From: Comamonas sp. lk
GTDB taxonomy: Bacteria > Pseudomonadota > Gammaproteobacteria > Burkholderiales > Burkholderiaceae_C
Direction: 5' to 3'
Assembly: GCF_900564145.1 (NCBI RefSeq)
Contig: NZ_UOOB01000002.1
Coordinates: 124,001-188,000 of the forward strand
DNA length: 64,000 nt
Under the pieces are notes generated by a model. The model worked only from the letters and a program-made list of their open reading frames with translations. It was not told the DNA's origin and did no database searches. The position numbers and the translations under genes are program-made. Of this stretch, positions 16,913 through 26,180 are shown piece after piece. Positions within the stretch are counted from its first letter, which is position 1. The number at the start of each line of letters is the position of its first letter.

Positions 16913-17860
16913 TCAGGCACCGAGCGCAAAGCGGTGGCTCTCATGCACCAGCGCCTCCAGCAGCCACTGCACGGCAGCATCCGAAGGCCGGTGCAGCGGC
17001 AGCAGCGCATGCACCTGAAACGGCACGGAGAACGCCAGCGGCCGCACCACCAGCTGTGGCCCGGCGCAGGCGCGTGCCGTCAAGGGGTTGACGATGGCCA
17101 CCCCCAGCCCATGCTGCACCATGGCACATACGGCCACGGCGCTATGGGTTTCCAGCTGCAGCAGGCGCGCCACGGCAGCGCGGGCAAACACGGCATCAAT
17201 CTGCAGGCGATAAGGGTCGTCGCGCGCCAGACTGATGAAAGGCTGGCCGGCAAAATCCTCGGCCCTCAGCAGCGGCTTGGCCGCCAGCGGGTGATTGACA
17301 GGCAGCACCGCCACCTCATCCATGGCCGGCAGCGGCAGGCTGCGTGTGCCCGGCGGAGCCTCGGCCTGCTCGGTCAGGCCCAGATCAAAGCGCTGGGCGG
17401 CCATCCATTCCTGCAGCATCGGCCCCTCTTGCGTGGCCACGCTGACAGCGACCGCGCCATGCTGGCGGTAGAGCTGGGCCAGGGCCCCCGGCAGCAGGGC
17501 ATGGCTGAGGGCCGGCAGGCTCAGCACGCTGATGTGCGCGGCCTGGGGCCGACCCAGCTCCTGCGCACGCTCCACCACACGCTCCAGCCCCTGCCAGCTG
17601 CGCTGCACCTCATCCCAGAGCAAAAGCGCGCGGGCATTGGCGCGCAAGCGGCCTTGCACGCGTTCGAACAAGGCATAGCCCAGCAACTGCTCCATGCGCG
17701 CCAGCTCCCGGCTCACCGTGGGCTGGGAGGTATAGAGCAGCTGCGCAGCCCCCGTGACGCTGCCCGCCGTCATCACGGCGCGAAACACCTCGATATGGCG
17801 ATGGGTGATGCGCGCGGTCGAATCGGGGGATGCAGAACTCAGAGACATCTGGCAAAGCAT
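16913..17860 (-). CDS. lysR: LysR-type regulator divergent from lysA
   Basis: A 315-residue LysR protein: winged helix at about residues 18-78 (VFRAVMTAGSVTGAAQLLYTSQPTVSRELARME, in parts), then the effector domain. The phrase GSVTGAAQLLYTSQPTVSREL and its place divergent to lysA (98 bp gap) match LysR of E. coli, which activates lysA in the absence of lysine with meso-diaminopimelate as co-inducer. This specific assignment is by context plus similarity, not proof. A shorter start at 17848 (MSLSS) is possible. Transcription of lysA in this organism is likely controlled here. Confidence 0.72.
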   Translation of the reverse strand: MLCQMSLSSASPDSTARITHRHIEVFRAVMTAGSVTGAAQLLYTSQPTVSRELARMEQLLGYALFERVQGRLRANARALLLWDEVQRSWQGLERVVERAQELGRPQAAHISVLSLPALSHALLPGALAQLYRQHGAVAVSVATQEGPMLQEWMAAQRFDLGLTEQAEAPPGTRSLPLPAMDEVAVLPVNHPLAAKPLLRAEDFAGQPFISLARDDPYRLQIDAVFARAAVARLLQLETHSAVAVCAMVQHGLGVAIVNPLTARACAGPQLVVRPLAFSVPFQVHALLPLHRPSDAAVQWLLEALVHESHRFALGA

Positions 17861-17958
17861 ATCCAGATTGAATAAACCTCAAACAAAAAGCGATTGGACT
17901 GAATGATTAAAACCACCCATCATCGGCAGCAATCCCTAGATTTACGCAAGAACAAGCC

Positions 17959-19206
17959 ATGTCCAACCCTTTTTCTCCTGCCCAGCTGTGGGCCCTGGCC
18001 GACGAATTCGGCACGCCGTTGTGGGTGTATGACGCGGCCACCATCCGCGAGCGCATCGCCCAGTTGCAGGCTTTCGACACCGTACGCTTTGCGCAAAAGG
18101 CCTGCTCCAACATCCACATCCTCAAGCTGATGCGCGAACAAGGCGTGAAGGTGGATGCGGTCTCGCGTGGCGAAATCCTGCGCGCTCTGGCCGCCGGCTT
18201 CACGCCCGGCTTTGGCGAACCCAGTGACATCGTCTACACCGCCGATGTGATGGACGAGGCCACGCTGGCCACCGTGGTCGAGCACCAGGTTCCCGTGAAC
18301 GCCGGCTCCATCGACATGCTGCACCAGCTGGCCGCCGTGTCCAAGGGACACCATGTCTGGCTGCGCATCAACCCCGGCTTCGGCCACGGTCACAGCAACA
18401 AGACCAATACCGGCGGCGAGCACAGCAAGCACGGCATCTGGCACAGCGAGCTGGAAGCGGCCTTGGCCGCCATCAAGTCCGGCGGACTGGTACTGGCCGG
18501 TCTGCACATGCACATCGGCTCGGGCGTGGATTACGGCCATCTGCAGGAAGTCTGCGGCGCCATGGTCAAGCTGGTGGAACGCACCAAGGCGGCTGGCGTC
18601 GATCTGCACGCCATCTCGGCCGGCGGCGGTCTGTCCATCCCTTATCGTGATGGCGATGCCACCATTGACACCACCCACTACCACGGCCTCTGGGATGCAG
18701 CACGCCAGCAAGCCGAAGCCATCGTAGGCCACAGCCTGGGGCTGGAGCTGGAACCCGGCCGCTTCCTGGTCGCCGAATCCGGCGTGCTGCTGGGCACGGT
18801 GCGCGCCACCAAGAATGCGGGCAGCAACCACTTTGTGCTGGTCGATACCGGCTTCAACGAGCTGATGCGCCCCAGCATGTACGGCAGCTACCACGGCATG
18901 GAAGTGCTGCGCCGCGACGGCCAGCAACTGCCCGCGCAGGACAGCGTGGTGGCCGGCCCGCTGTGCGAGTCGGGCGACGTATTCACCCAGGGCGACGGCG
19001 GCGTGGTGCTGCCACGTACCCTGGCCGGCGCCACGGTGGGCGATCTGCTGGTGATTCACGACACGGGCGCTTATGGCAGCTCCATGTCCAGCAACTACAA
19101 CACCCGCCCTCTGGCTGCCGAGGTGCTGGTGGATGCAGGCCAGGCCCGGCTGATTCGCCGCCGCCAGACGGTGGACGAGCTGCTGGCGCTGGAAATAGGT
19201 CTGTAA
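17959..19206 (+). CDS. lysA: Diaminopimelate decarboxylase
   Basis: LysA makes L-lysine by PLP-dependent decarboxylation of meso-diaminopimelate, the last step of the pathway. The 415-residue protein has the alanine-racemase-like barrel: PLP lysine K47 in VRFAQKACSN (the usual YAxKAN motif is changed to FAQKACSN), HMHIGSGVD, SAGGGLSIPY, LELEPGRFLVAESG and the active-site CESGDVF. The changed lysine motif marks the gammaproteobacterial-type LysA, as in E. coli. The gene is monocistronic with a strong terminator at 19223-19258. Confidence 0.94.
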   Translation: MSNPFSPAQLWALADEFGTPLWVYDAATIRERIAQLQAFDTVRFAQKACSNIHILKLMREQGVKVDAVSRGEILRALAAGFTPGFGEPSDIVYTADVMDEATLATVVEHQVPVNAGSIDMLHQLAAVSKGHHVWLRINPGFGHGHSNKTNTGGEHSKHGIWHSELEAALAAIKSGGLVLAGLHMHIGSGVDYGHLQEVCGAMVKLVERTKAAGVDLHAISAGGGLSIPYRDGDATIDTTHYHGLWDAARQQAEAIVGHSLGLELEPGRFLVAESGVLLGTVRATKNAGSNHFVLVDTGFNELMRPSMYGSYHGMEVLRRDGQQLPAQDSVVAGPLCESGDVFTQGDGGVVLPRTLAGATVGDLLVIHDTGAYGSSMSSNYNTRPLAAEVLVDAGQARLIRRRQTVDELLALEIGL

Positions 19207-19222
19207 TTCGCCCTGTCCATGC

Positions 19223-19258
19223 AAAAAGCCCGAAGCACGGTTGTGCTTCGGGCTTTTT
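19223..19258 (+). terminator. Intrinsic terminator of lysA
   Basis: AAAAAGCCCGAAGCAC (19223-19238), loop of 4, GTGCTTCGGGCTTTTT (19243-19258). A perfect 16-bp stem with a T-run; it is nearly symmetric and could also act on the convergent gpsA transcript. Confidence 0.92.
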
Positions 19259-19270
19259 TATTCCTGATTT

Positions 19271-19306
19271 GATAGCTTGAAGCGCACATTACATAAGCGC
19301 TTCAAG
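19271..19306. repeat. Dispersed AGCGCTT/ATAGC hairpin element
   Basis: GATAGC followed by a stem CTTGAAGCGC (19276-19285) and GCGCTTCAAG (19297-19306) around an 11-nt loop. Lies 18 bp before the gpsA stop codon (minus strand); a copy of the family seen across the window. Confidence 0.55.
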
Positions 19307-19323
19307 CCAAAAATCCTCAAAAC

Positions 19324-20334
19324 TTACTCACCGCGCGCATCGCGCGCCATCAGGTACTGCACGGCTTCCGAGACCGGCAGCTTGCCGTCCAGCAAGGCCA
19401 CCACGGTTTCGGTGATGGGCATTTCCACGCCCAGGTGCAGCGCACGCGCCAGCACGGTGCGCGCGCTGTACACGCCTTCCGCCACATGGCCTAGCGAGGC
19501 CACGGCCTGCTCCAGCGTCTTGCCCTCGGCCAGCAACAAGCCCACTTTGCGGTTGCGCGACAGATCGCCGGTCGCAGTCAGAACCAGATCGCCCAGGCCC
19601 GAAAGGCCCATAAAGGTTTCGGTGCGCGCGCCCAGCGCCACGCCCAGACGCGTCATCTCGGCCAGACCGCGGGTGACCAGAGCCGCACGGGCATTCAGCC
19701 CCAGTTGCAGCCCGTCACACAGGCCGGTGGCAATGGCCAGCACGTTTTTCACGGCGCCACCCACCTCCACACCCACGATGTCGGTATTGGCATAGACACG
19801 CATGGCATCACCGTGGAAAGCGCTCACCAGCATCTCGCTGACGTCGGCATGGGCGCTGGCCGCGACCAGGGCCGTGGGCTGGTTGCGGGCCACTTCGGCC
19901 GCAAAGCTGGGGCCGCTAAGCACGCCGCAGCGCAGCTGAGGCGCCACTTGCTGGCAGACTTCATGGGCCATCAGGCCCATGCTGCGGGCCGCCGCACCGG
20001 CGGCCACGGCTTCAAAGCCTTTGCACAACCAGACCACGGGCACGCTGCAATCTTTGAGCTTGCCCAGCCATTCGCGCAGCGCTGCCATGGGCGTGCCCAG
20101 CACCACCAGATCCGCGTCGCGCACCTGCTCCATCACGTCGCCATGCACCACGGCCAGCGCCGGCGGGAACTGAACGCCTTTGAGGTAGCGCGTGTTGGCA
20201 CGCTCGGTCTGCATGGCCTGTGCCTGAGCGGCATCACGCGCCCAGAGGGTGACTGTGCGCTTGTCCGGGCGGGCTGCGGCACTCATGGCCAGGGCCGAAC
20301 CCCAGGCTCCGGCGCCTATGACAAGAATTTTCAT
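19324..20334 (-). CDS. gpsA: Glycerol-3-phosphate dehydrogenase [NAD(P)+]
   Basis: GpsA reduces dihydroxyacetone phosphate to sn-glycerol-3-phosphate for phospholipid synthesis. The 336-residue protein opens [17 protein letters not shown], the NAD(P)-binding GxGxWG motif, and has GPSFAAEVA, the active-site [17 protein letters not shown] (catalytic Lys) and [12 protein letters not shown] chose Met at 20334; upstream codons to 20424 belong to no family. It is the last gene of the rhodanese-grxC-secB-gpsA set, an order I know from many betaproteobacteria. Confidence 0.94.
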   Translation of the reverse strand: MKILVIGAGAWGSALAMSAAARPDKRTVTLWARDAAQAQAMQTERANTRYLKGVQFPPALAVVHGDVMEQVRDADLVVLGTPMAALREWLGKLKDCSVPVVWLCKGFEAVAAGAAARSMGLMAHEVCQQVAPQLRCGVLSGPSFAAEVARNQPTALVAASAHADVSEMLVSAFHGDAMRVYANTDIVGVEVGGAVKNVLAIATGLCDGLQLGLNARAALVTRGLAEMTRLGVALGARTETFMGLSGLGDLVLTATGDLSRNRKVGLLLAEGKTLEQAVASLGHVAEGVYSARTVLARALHLGVEMPITETVVALLDGKLPVSEAVQYLMARDARGE

Positions 20335-20373
20335 ATACGAATATTGATAGCAGTTAGCGCAATCCACATAAGC

Positions 20374-20400
20374 AAAAGAGGCCGCTCGGGCCTCTTTTTT
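20374..20400. terminator. Hairpin between secB and gpsA
   Basis: AAAAGAGGCC and GGCCTCTTTT form a stem with a 5-nt loop and runs of A and T on the two sides, so it can act in both directions. On the minus strand it follows the secB stop (20454), and partial read-through to gpsA is likely. A GATAGC...TAGCGC piece of the dispersed element lies beside it (20346-20360). Confidence 0.75.
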
Positions 20401-20453
20401 GTGCCTGAGCCCTGATTTTTGCACACTGCAAAAACCAGGCCCGCAGACGCTGC

Positions 20454-20915
20454 TTACTGAGGCAGCTGACCTTCGGTCTGCGCGGCCGCAGCGGCTTGCT
20501 GCTGCTCGTACATGGCCTGGAAGTTGATTTCAGCCAGGTGCACGGGCGGGAAACCGGCGCGAGTGACGATGTCGGCCACGTTGCCACGCAGGTAGGGATA
20601 GATGATCTGGGGGCAGGCAATGCCGATCACTCCACCCATCTGATCTTCGGGCACGTTGCGGATTTCGAAGATACCGGCTTGCTTGGCTTCGACCAGGAAC
20701 ACGGTCTTGTCCTGAATCTTGGTCTGCACGGTAGCGGTCACAGCCACTTCAAACACACCTTCGGCCACGGGAGTGGCTTCCACGCCCAGTTGGATGTCCA
20801 CGCTGGGCTGTTCCTGCTCCAGCAAAATGGCGGGAGAGTTGGGTTGCTCCAGGGACAGGTCCTTGAGGTAAACGCGCTGGATCTGGAAAACGGGAGCGTT
20901 GTCTTGTTCGGCCAT
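20454..20915 (-). CDS. secB: Protein-export chaperone SecB
   Basis: SecB keeps preproteins unfolded and delivers them to SecA. The 153-residue protein starts [28 protein letters not shown] and contains [19 protein letters not shown] and the [35 protein letters not shown] block (in parts), all diagnostic. The C-terminal tail is Gln/Ala-rich, as in most betaproteobacteria. Met at 20915 was chosen; the frame is open to 20942. Neighbours grxC, rhodanese and gpsA match the usual secB locus. Confidence 0.95.
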   Translation of the reverse strand: MAEQDNAPVFQIQRVYLKDLSLEQPNSPAILLEQEQPSVDIQLGVEATPVAEGVFEVAVTATVQTKIQDKTVFLVEAKQAGIFEIRNVPEDQMGGVIGIACPQIIYPYLRGNVADIVTRAGFPPVHLAEINFQAMYEQQQAAAAAQTEGQLPQ

Positions 20916-20958
20916 GATGAGATGCTTCTTTCGGGAAAACAAAGTCTGGGAAATGCAA

Positions 20959-20990
20959 ATGCCCGTTGCGCGCTAAGTCACAACGGGCAT
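20959..20990. repeat. Inverted repeat between grxC and secB
   Basis: ATGCCCGTTG (20959-20968) and CAACGGGCAT (20981-20990), perfect 10-bp arms with a 12-nt loop, in the 211-bp gap between grxC and secB. No T-run follows in either direction, so it may be an mRNA-processing or partial terminator hairpin that lowers expression downstream. Confidence 0.5.
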
Positions 20991-21126
20991 TTCCAGGAAA
21001 TAGCAACTGGCATTATGCAGTGCAGCACAAGCTCCGGAAGCCAAGTCCAGTGACTGCTCACCGGGGATTGCCCCATGGGCAAAGCCTGGCGAATGCTGCA
21101 ATGCGATAAGCACAGGCGTCTGGCAA

Positions 21127-21384
21127 TCAGCTCTGCAGCAAAGGCAGCAGGCCGCCCTTGGCGTCCAGAGCCATCAAATCATCACAGCCGCCCACATGGG
21201 TCTCGCCGATGAAAATCTGCGGCACGGTGCGGCGACCGGTGGTCTGCATCATGTGATCGCGGGCAGCGGCATCGACATCAATGCGCACTTCCTCGATCTG
21301 TTCCACACCCTTGGCCTTGAGAATCTGCTTGGCACGAATGCAAAAAGGGCAGACGGCGGTGGTGTACATCTTGACGGCTTGCAT
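21127..21384 (-). CDS. grxC: Glutaredoxin 3
   Basis: An 85-residue glutaredoxin with the CPFC active site (residues 12-15 of MQAVKMYTTAVCPFC), the TVPQIF cis-Pro motif and the GGCDDL glutathione-contact motif. It reduces disulfides and glutathionylated proteins with glutathione. The start at 21384 was chosen because the frame further up is not part of the domain. It lies 135 bp after the rhodanese gene in the secB locus. Confidence 0.93.
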   Translation of the reverse strand: MQAVKMYTTAVCPFCIRAKQILKAKGVEQIEEVRIDVDAAARDHMMQTTGRRTVPQIFIGETHVGGCDDLMALDAKGGLLPLLQS

Positions 21385-21519
21385 GAGCAACTCTTCCTGT
21401 GGGTCGGTTCGCCGGGGCTGCGGCACTTGCGCCAGCCCGGCTGTTCAGGCCTGCAACACGTCCGGCGAGGGCGCGTTACGGGCTGCTATCTAAATCATCT
21501 GAGAGCAGATGGGGCTGGA

Positions 21520-21927
21520 TCAGGCTTTTTCAACGGGCAGGCCCGCGGCGCGCCAGGCCTTCAGGCCGCCAGCCAGAGCCTGGGCCTTTTCATAGCCCAG
21601 CTTCTTGGCGATGCCTTCGGCGCGCGATGCGCGAGCACCCTTGGCGCAGACCAGTACCAGGGGCAGATTCTTGTTCTTGACCATGGTGGGCAGCTTTTGT
21701 TCCAGCTCGCCCAGGGGCAGATTCTTGGCTCCGTTGACGTGGCCCGCAGCAAACTCGTCGGGCTCGCTCACATCCAGCACCACGGCTTTTTCGCGGTTGA
21801 TCAGGTGCACGGCTGCAGCAGCCGACAGCGAGCCTGCACCGGCACCACGTACGATGGGCAACAGCAGCATCACGCCCGATGCCACGGCAATCAGGATCAA
21901 ATACCAGTTATCGATGATGAATTTCAC
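21520..21927 (-). CDS. Membrane-anchored rhodanese-like protein
   Basis: A 135-residue protein with one N-terminal membrane helix (residues 4-27) and a single rhodanese domain (about 35-132). The active-site loop is CAKGARASRA with cysteine in the expected place, so it can carry a persulfide. The motif DVSEPDEFAAGHVNGAKNLPL is typical. It is the first gene of the rhodanese-grxC-secB-gpsA unit, linking sulfur/redox and export genes; the physiological partner is unknown. Confidence 0.88.
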   Translation of the reverse strand: MKFIIDNWYLILIAVASGVMLLLPIVRGAGAGSLSAAAAVHLINREKAVVLDVSEPDEFAAGHVNGAKNLPLGELEQKLPTMVKNKNLPLVLVCAKGARASRAEGIAKKLGYEKAQALAGGLKAWRAAGLPVEKA

Positions 21928-22092
21928 GTCATTCCTTGGGATGGCAAACCTGCCGATTTTAGAGGGTAGGCCCGGCTGTTCGCCCGGCGGTCCGTCTGAG
22001 ACTGTGCGAAATCAAGGGCAAGTGCCTGATCCCCAAGGGTCGGCGCCCTGCCTGCACACCTGGCGCTAACGAAGAAATCCCCCAAACTCCAT

Positions 22093-22109
22093 GCAACAAA
22101 GCATGTTGC
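22093..22109. promoter_or_regulatory. Inverted repeat in the divergent rhodanese/gpmA gap
   Basis: GCAACA (22093-22098), five bases, TGTTGC (22104-22109) is a perfect dyad in the 275-bp gap between the two divergent units. It could be an operator, but six-bp arms may occur by chance. Confidence 0.25.
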
Positions 22110-22202
22110 CACTATCCCGACGGCTGAATGGAAAAATGCAAACCCCTAAAATAGCGGGCTTTGACTTTGCGTCATAACTGCTTTGCTACTTTGAGAGAGT
22201 CC

Positions 22203-22946
22203 ATGTACAAGCTCGTTCTGATCCGCCACGGTGAATCCACCTGGAACCTTGAAAACCGTTTTACCGGCTGGACCGATGTGGATCTGACTTCCACCGGTAT
22301 TGAGCAAGCCAAGACTGCCGGCCAGTTGCTCAAGGCCGAAGGCTATGAATTCGATGTGGCCTATACCAGTGTGCTCAAGCGCGCCATCCGTACCCTGTGG
22401 CACGTGCTGGACGAGATGGACCGCACCTGGGTGCCAGTGGTGCACCACTGGCGCCTCAACGAGCGCCACTATGGCGGCCTGCAAGGTCTGAACAAGGCCG
22501 ACATGGCCAAGCAATATGGCGAAGCCCAGGTGCTGGAATGGCGCCGCAGCTATGACGTGCCGCCACCCGCACTGGAAGCTTCGGACCCACGCAGCGAGCG
22601 CTCCGACGTGCGCTACGCCAAGCTGCAGCCCGAGCAAATCCCGCTGACCGAGTGCCTCAAGGACACCGTGGAACGCGTGATTCCGTTCTGGAACGAGTCC
22701 ATGGCGCCCGCCATCAAGTCCGGCAAGCGCATTGTGGTCACGGCTCACGGAAACTCCATCCGCGCCCTGGTCAAGTACCTGGACAACATCGCCGACGACG
22801 AAATCGTGGGCGTGAACATCCCCAACGGCATCCCTCTGGTCTATGAACTGGACGAGAACCTGAAGCCGATTCGCCATTACTACCTGGGCGATGCGCAAGC
22901 AGCAGCCAAGGCGGCCTCGGCTGTGGCATCTCAGGGCAAAGCCTGA
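22203..22946 (+). CDS. gpmA: 2,3-bisphosphoglycerate-dependent phosphoglycerate mutase
   Basis: GpmA interconverts 3- and 2-phosphoglycerate in glycolysis. The 247-residue protein has [10 protein letters not shown] (phospho-His11 region), [22 protein letters not shown] and the second catalytic His in [17 protein letters not shown] 22203 was chosen; GAGAG precedes it at about 8 bp. Length and motifs are as expected of the cofactor-dependent type. Confidence 0.95.
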   Translation: MYKLVLIRHGESTWNLENRFTGWTDVDLTSTGIEQAKTAGQLLKAEGYEFDVAYTSVLKRAIRTLWHVLDEMDRTWVPVVHHWRLNERHYGGLQGLNKADMAKQYGEAQVLEWRRSYDVPPPALEASDPRSERSDVRYAKLQPEQIPLTECLKDTVERVIPFWNESMAPAIKSGKRIVVTAHGNSIRALVKYLDNIADDEIVGVNIPNGIPLVYELDENLKPIRHYYLGDAQAAAKAASAVASQGKA

Positions 22947-23068
22947 TACCCATGCCCCGGACGGCTGGCCCAGCCTTGCAGTCCGGGGCAAGAGCAACGC
23001 AAGAGCTATGGAACCTCATAAGCCTTGCGCCATCCAAGGTGTATATTGCGAATGGTTAAAGGGGTGCT

Positions 23069-24589
23069 ATGGGTCAAAAAATCAAAATTGCTGGCTGGAT
23101 TTCTGTAGGCGTGGTGGCCGGTGCGTTGACCACGGTATCCCTGCAAACTCTGGCCCGTGGAGGCGTCACGCCTTTGCCGCTTGAGGAAATCCAGCAACTG
23201 TCCGCGGTTTTCGGTCTGATCAAGACCGATTATGTAGAACAGGTCAGCGATAAAAAGCTGATTACCGATGCCATCTCCGGCATGGTTTCCAGCCTGGACC
23301 CGCACTCCCAGTATTTCGACAAGAAATCCTACAAAGAATTTCGCGAAGGCACGAGCGGCAAGTTCGTGGGCGTGGGCATTGAGATCACCATGGAAGATGG
23401 GCTGATCAAGATTGTCTCGCCCATCGAAGGCTCGCCCGCCTTCCGCGCCGGCCTCAAGACCGGCGATCTGATCACCAAGATTGATGAAACTGCGGTCAAG
23501 GGACTCTCGCTCAACGATGCGGTCAAGCGCATGCGTGGCGAACCCAACACCAAGGTGCGCCTGAACATCCTGCGCAAGGATGAAAGCCGCAGCTTCCCCG
23601 TCACCATCACGCGCGAAGAGATCAAGACCCAGTCCGTCAAGGGCAAGCTCGTAGAACCAGGCTATGGCTGGATCCGCCTGAGCCAGTTCCAGGAGCGCAC
23701 GGTGGACGACTTTGTGCGCAAGGTCGAGGAAATCTACAAGCAGGACCCGAACATCAAGGGTCTGGTGCTGGATCTGCGCAACGATCCCGGCGGCCTGCTG
23801 GATGCGGCCATCGCCATCTCGGCAGCCTTTTTGCCTCAGGACGCCAAGGTGGTCTCCACCAACGGCCAGCTGGAAGAAAGCAAGGCCACTTATACCGCTT
23901 CGCCCGAGTTCTATGCTCAGCGCGGTCTGGGTGATCCGCTGCAGCGTCTGCCTGCCGCACTCAAAAAGCTGCCCATGGTCGTACTGGTCAACGAAGGCTC
24001 GGCCTCGGCCAGCGAGATCGTGGCTGGTGCCCTGCAGGACCACAAGCGTGCCACCATCATGGGCAGCCAGACCTTTGGCAAGGGCTCGGTGCAGACCGTG
24101 CGCCCCCTGGGACCTGAGACTGCCTTGAAGCTCACCACGGCCCGCTACTACACGCCTAGCGGCAAGTCGATTCAGGCCAAGGGCATCGTCCCGGACGTGA
24201 TGGTCGACGAGACCGCCGAAGGCGATATTTTTGCCGCGCTGAGCATGCGCGAAGCCGATCTGGAAAAACACCTGTCCAGCGGACAAGGCACCGAGGAAGT
24301 CAAGAACGAAGCCTTGGAAAAATCCCGTGAAGAGGCGCGCAAACGCCTGGAAGAGGAATCCAAGAAGCCGTTGTCGGAGCGCCGTCTGCCGGAGTTCGGC
24401 TCGGACAAGGACTTCCAGCTGCAGCAAGCCCTGAACAAGCTCAAAGGTTTGCCCGTCAAGGTCAGCAAGACCTTGACCGAACGCCCGCCCGAGCAAAAAG
24501 CCGGTGACAGTGCCGACAAGAAGAGCGGCGATAAAAAGGCGGCAGACAAGCCCTCCGACAAGGCCAGTCCGGAGAAAAAAAGCCACTGA
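23069..24589 (+). CDS. ctpA: C-terminal processing serine peptidase (S41)
   Basis: A 506-residue CtpA/Prc-family protease. Residues 1-28 are a signal anchor, so it works in the periplasm. A PDZ domain spans about 100-185 (VGVGIEITMEDGLIKIVSPIEGSPAFRAGLKTGDLI, in parts), and the catalytic domain has Ser313 in NEGSASASEI and Lys338 in TFGKGS, the expected 25-residue spacing of the Ser-Lys dyad. The last 60 residues are Lys/Asp/Pro-rich and low in complexity. It follows gpmA after a gap with weak promoter signals and is closed by a clear terminator. Confidence 0.93.
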   Translation: MGQKIKIAGWISVGVVAGALTTVSLQTLARGGVTPLPLEEIQQLSAVFGLIKTDYVEQVSDKKLITDAISGMVSSLDPHSQYFDKKSYKEFREGTSGKFVGVGIEITMEDGLIKIVSPIEGSPAFRAGLKTGDLITKIDETAVKGLSLNDAVKRMRGEPNTKVRLNILRKDESRSFPVTITREEIKTQSVKGKLVEPGYGWIRLSQFQERTVDDFVRKVEEIYKQDPNIKGLVLDLRNDPGGLLDAAIAISAAFLPQDAKVVSTNGQLEESKATYTASPEFYAQRGLGDPLQRLPAALKKLPMVVLVNEGSASASEIVAGALQDHKRATIMGSQTFGKGSVQTVRPLGPETALKLTTARYYTPSGKSIQAKGIVPDVMVDETAEGDIFAALSMREADLEKHLSSGQGTEEVKNEALEKSREEARKRLEEESKKPLSERRLPEFGSDKDFQLQQALNKLKGLPVKVSKTLTERPPEQKAGDSADKKSGDKKAADKPSDKASPEKKSH

Positions 24590-24617
24590 TCGCTCGCGGC
24601 TGCCGTCCCCCTCACCG

Positions 24618-24643
24618 AGCCGGGCCCCCAGCCCGGCTTTTTT
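24618..24643 (+). terminator. Intrinsic terminator of ctpA
   Basis: AGCCGGGC (24618-24625), loop CCCCA, GCCCGGCT (24631-24638), then a T-run to 24643. It lies 29 bp after the ctpA stop. Confidence 0.9.
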
Positions 24644-24687
24644 CATGGTGACTACCGTTCCTGCCTGAAGCAAAGGAAATCAACCAG

Positions 24688-25440
24688 ATGAATGACGATC
24701 AGCTGCTGCGCTATTCGCGCCACATCCTGCTCGATGAAATCGGCATCGAGGGACAGGAGCGTATTTTGGCGGCCCATGTGCTGGTGATAGGCGCCGGTGG
24801 CCTGGGCTGCCCGGCCGCTCTGTATCTGGGCTCTGCCGGTGTGGGCCAGATCACCCTGGTCGACCACGACACCGTGGACATGACCAATCTGCAGCGCCAG
24901 ATTGCACACACCATGGAGCGCGTAGGCACTCCGAAAGTGGACTCCGTACGCGCCGCCGTGCATGCCATCAATCCTGATGTGCAGTTTCACGGCCTGCAGC
25001 AGCGCGCCACCAAGGAGCTGCTGGATGAACTGATTCCTCAGGCCAGTGTGGTGCTCGACTGCACGGACAACTACCAGACCCGTCACCTCATCAATGCGGC
25101 TTGCGTACGACACAAAACGCCCTTGATCGAGGGTGCGGCCATCCGGCTGGACGGCCAACTGATGGTTATCGATCCCCGCGAACCGGACGCCCCCTGCTAT
25201 GCTTGTATTTTCCCTCCGGATGCGCAGTTTCAGGAAGTTCAATGCTCCACCATGGGTGTGTTTGCCCCCATCGTCGGCCTCATCGGAACCATGCAGGCCG
25301 CCGAAGCCTTGAAGCTGATAGCCGGCTTTGGCAAGCCATCCTCCGGACAACTTCAGATGCTGGACGCACGCACCATGGAGTGGAGCCGCATCCGTACGGC
25401 CCACAACCCGGACTGCCCAGTTTGTCTAAACAATTTGTAG
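24688..25440 (+). CDS. moeB: Molybdopterin-synthase adenylyltransferase (MoeB/ThiF family)
   Basis: A 250-residue E1-like enzyme that adenylates the C-terminal Gly of a ubiquitin-like sulfur carrier (MoaD or ThiS). It has the nucleotide motif VIGAGGLGCPA (residues 33-43), two zinc CxxC pairs (C170/C173 and C243/C246) and the catalytic Cys186 in EVQCSTMGVFAPIVG. Without the carrier gene nearby, MoeB and ThiF cannot be told apart with certainty; MoeB fits as default in this family. A rhodanese domain found in some MoeBR fusions is absent. Confidence 0.85.
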   Translation: MNDDQLLRYSRHILLDEIGIEGQERILAAHVLVIGAGGLGCPAALYLGSAGVGQITLVDHDTVDMTNLQRQIAHTMERVGTPKVDSVRAAVHAINPDVQFHGLQQRATKELLDELIPQASVVLDCTDNYQTRHLINAACVRHKTPLIEGAAIRLDGQLMVIDPREPDAPCYACIFPPDAQFQEVQCSTMGVFAPIVGLIGTMQAAEALKLIAGFGKPSSGQLQMLDARTMEWSRIRTAHNPDCPVCLNNL

Positions 25441-25564
25441 GCCTGGCTCTGACGAGCGTGCCGCTTACCTGCTGTCATGCCGGCTTGAGGCCATACGCCA
25501 CAATCGGTTGCATAGACAGGTTCATGGGCAACACCGTCCGTGAAATGACCTAGTTGGAACTACT

Positions 25565-26065
25565 GTGAAGCTGCGCACCTTTTTCGTTGAAGACAATCCA
25601 ACAATTCGTGAAAATCTGATAGCTACCTTGGCAGAGCTGGCCGAGGTACAGCCAGTAGGCATTGCAGAAACAGAGACCGAGGCCACGGACTGGCTAGCCC
25701 AGCATGCCGATGCCTGGGACCTGGTGATCGTGGATTTATTCCTGCGCCAAGGCAGCGGTCTGGGCGTGGTTACTGCATTTCAGCAGCGTCTTCCCCATCA
25801 GAAAATGATTGTCCTGAGTAACTATGCCACGGCCGATGTGCGTCGTCGCTGCCAGGATTTGAATGTCGATGCGACGTTTGACAAATCCATCAGCAGGACA
25901 TCCACCTCATGCTCGCGAACCAGATCAATCGCCTCCCGACCATTGGCGGCCTCTCCTACCACCCGCAAGTCCACATGTTCGGAGAGAAACTGGCGCAAAC
26001 CCGAACGGACGATTGCATGGTCATCCACAATGCCAACTTTAATCATGAATACCTCTTTTTCATGA
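25565..26065 (+). CDS. Response regulator receiver protein with a foreign C-terminus
   Basis: Residues 1-108 form a receiver domain: acidic pair at E9/D10, phospho-acceptor D57 in VIVDLFLR, S85 in VLSN and K107 in TFDKS. All phosphorylation-site residues are present. From residue 109 the sequence (ISRTSTSCSRTRSIASRPL...) is unlike any protein: it is the antisense reading of another receiver domain on the minus strand. The gene therefore runs over a deletion junction at about 25880-25888 and lacks its last helix and native stop. It starts GTG at 25565, 124 bp after moeB. Its partner kinase is perhaps the one at 26181. Confidence 0.75.
   Translation: MKLRTFFVEDNPTIRENLIATLAELAEVQPVGIAETETEATDWLAQHADAWDLVIVDLFLRQGSGLGVVTAFQQRLPHQKMIVLSNYATADVRRRCQDLNVDATFDKSISRTSTSCSRTRSIASRPLAASPTTRKSTCSERNWRKPERTIAWSSTMPTLIMNTSFS
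25822..26046 (-). pseudogene. NarL/FixJ response regulator truncated after the phosphorylation site
   Basis: Residues 1-56 (MIKVGIVDDHAIVRSGLRQF...DVLLMDLS) are the first half of a NarL/FixJ receiver with acidic pair D8/D9 and phospho-acceptor D54. After S56 the frame continues 18 unrelated residues and stops. The second half of the receiver and the whole LuxR-type DNA-binding domain (about 150 residues) are missing. The break falls at the same 25879-25888 positions where the plus-strand response regulator loses its end. The gene is divergent from the histidine kinase (134 bp gap), the usual place of a cognate regulator. It cannot act as a transcription factor. Confidence 0.8.
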
Positions 26066-26180
26066 AGCTACGCAAGCTCTCGCGGCGCTTCACCGGGGTT
26101 GACCGACATGCACACGTCAGTCATTGACGATAAGATTATGCAGAATATCAGGAAATTAGCTTGTAGGTGAGAGGATGTAG

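Noticed and set aside
17861..17958. Lysine riboswitch in front of lysA
   Set aside because: The gap is 98 bp, too short and without the conserved helices; the divergent LysR gene explains regulation better.
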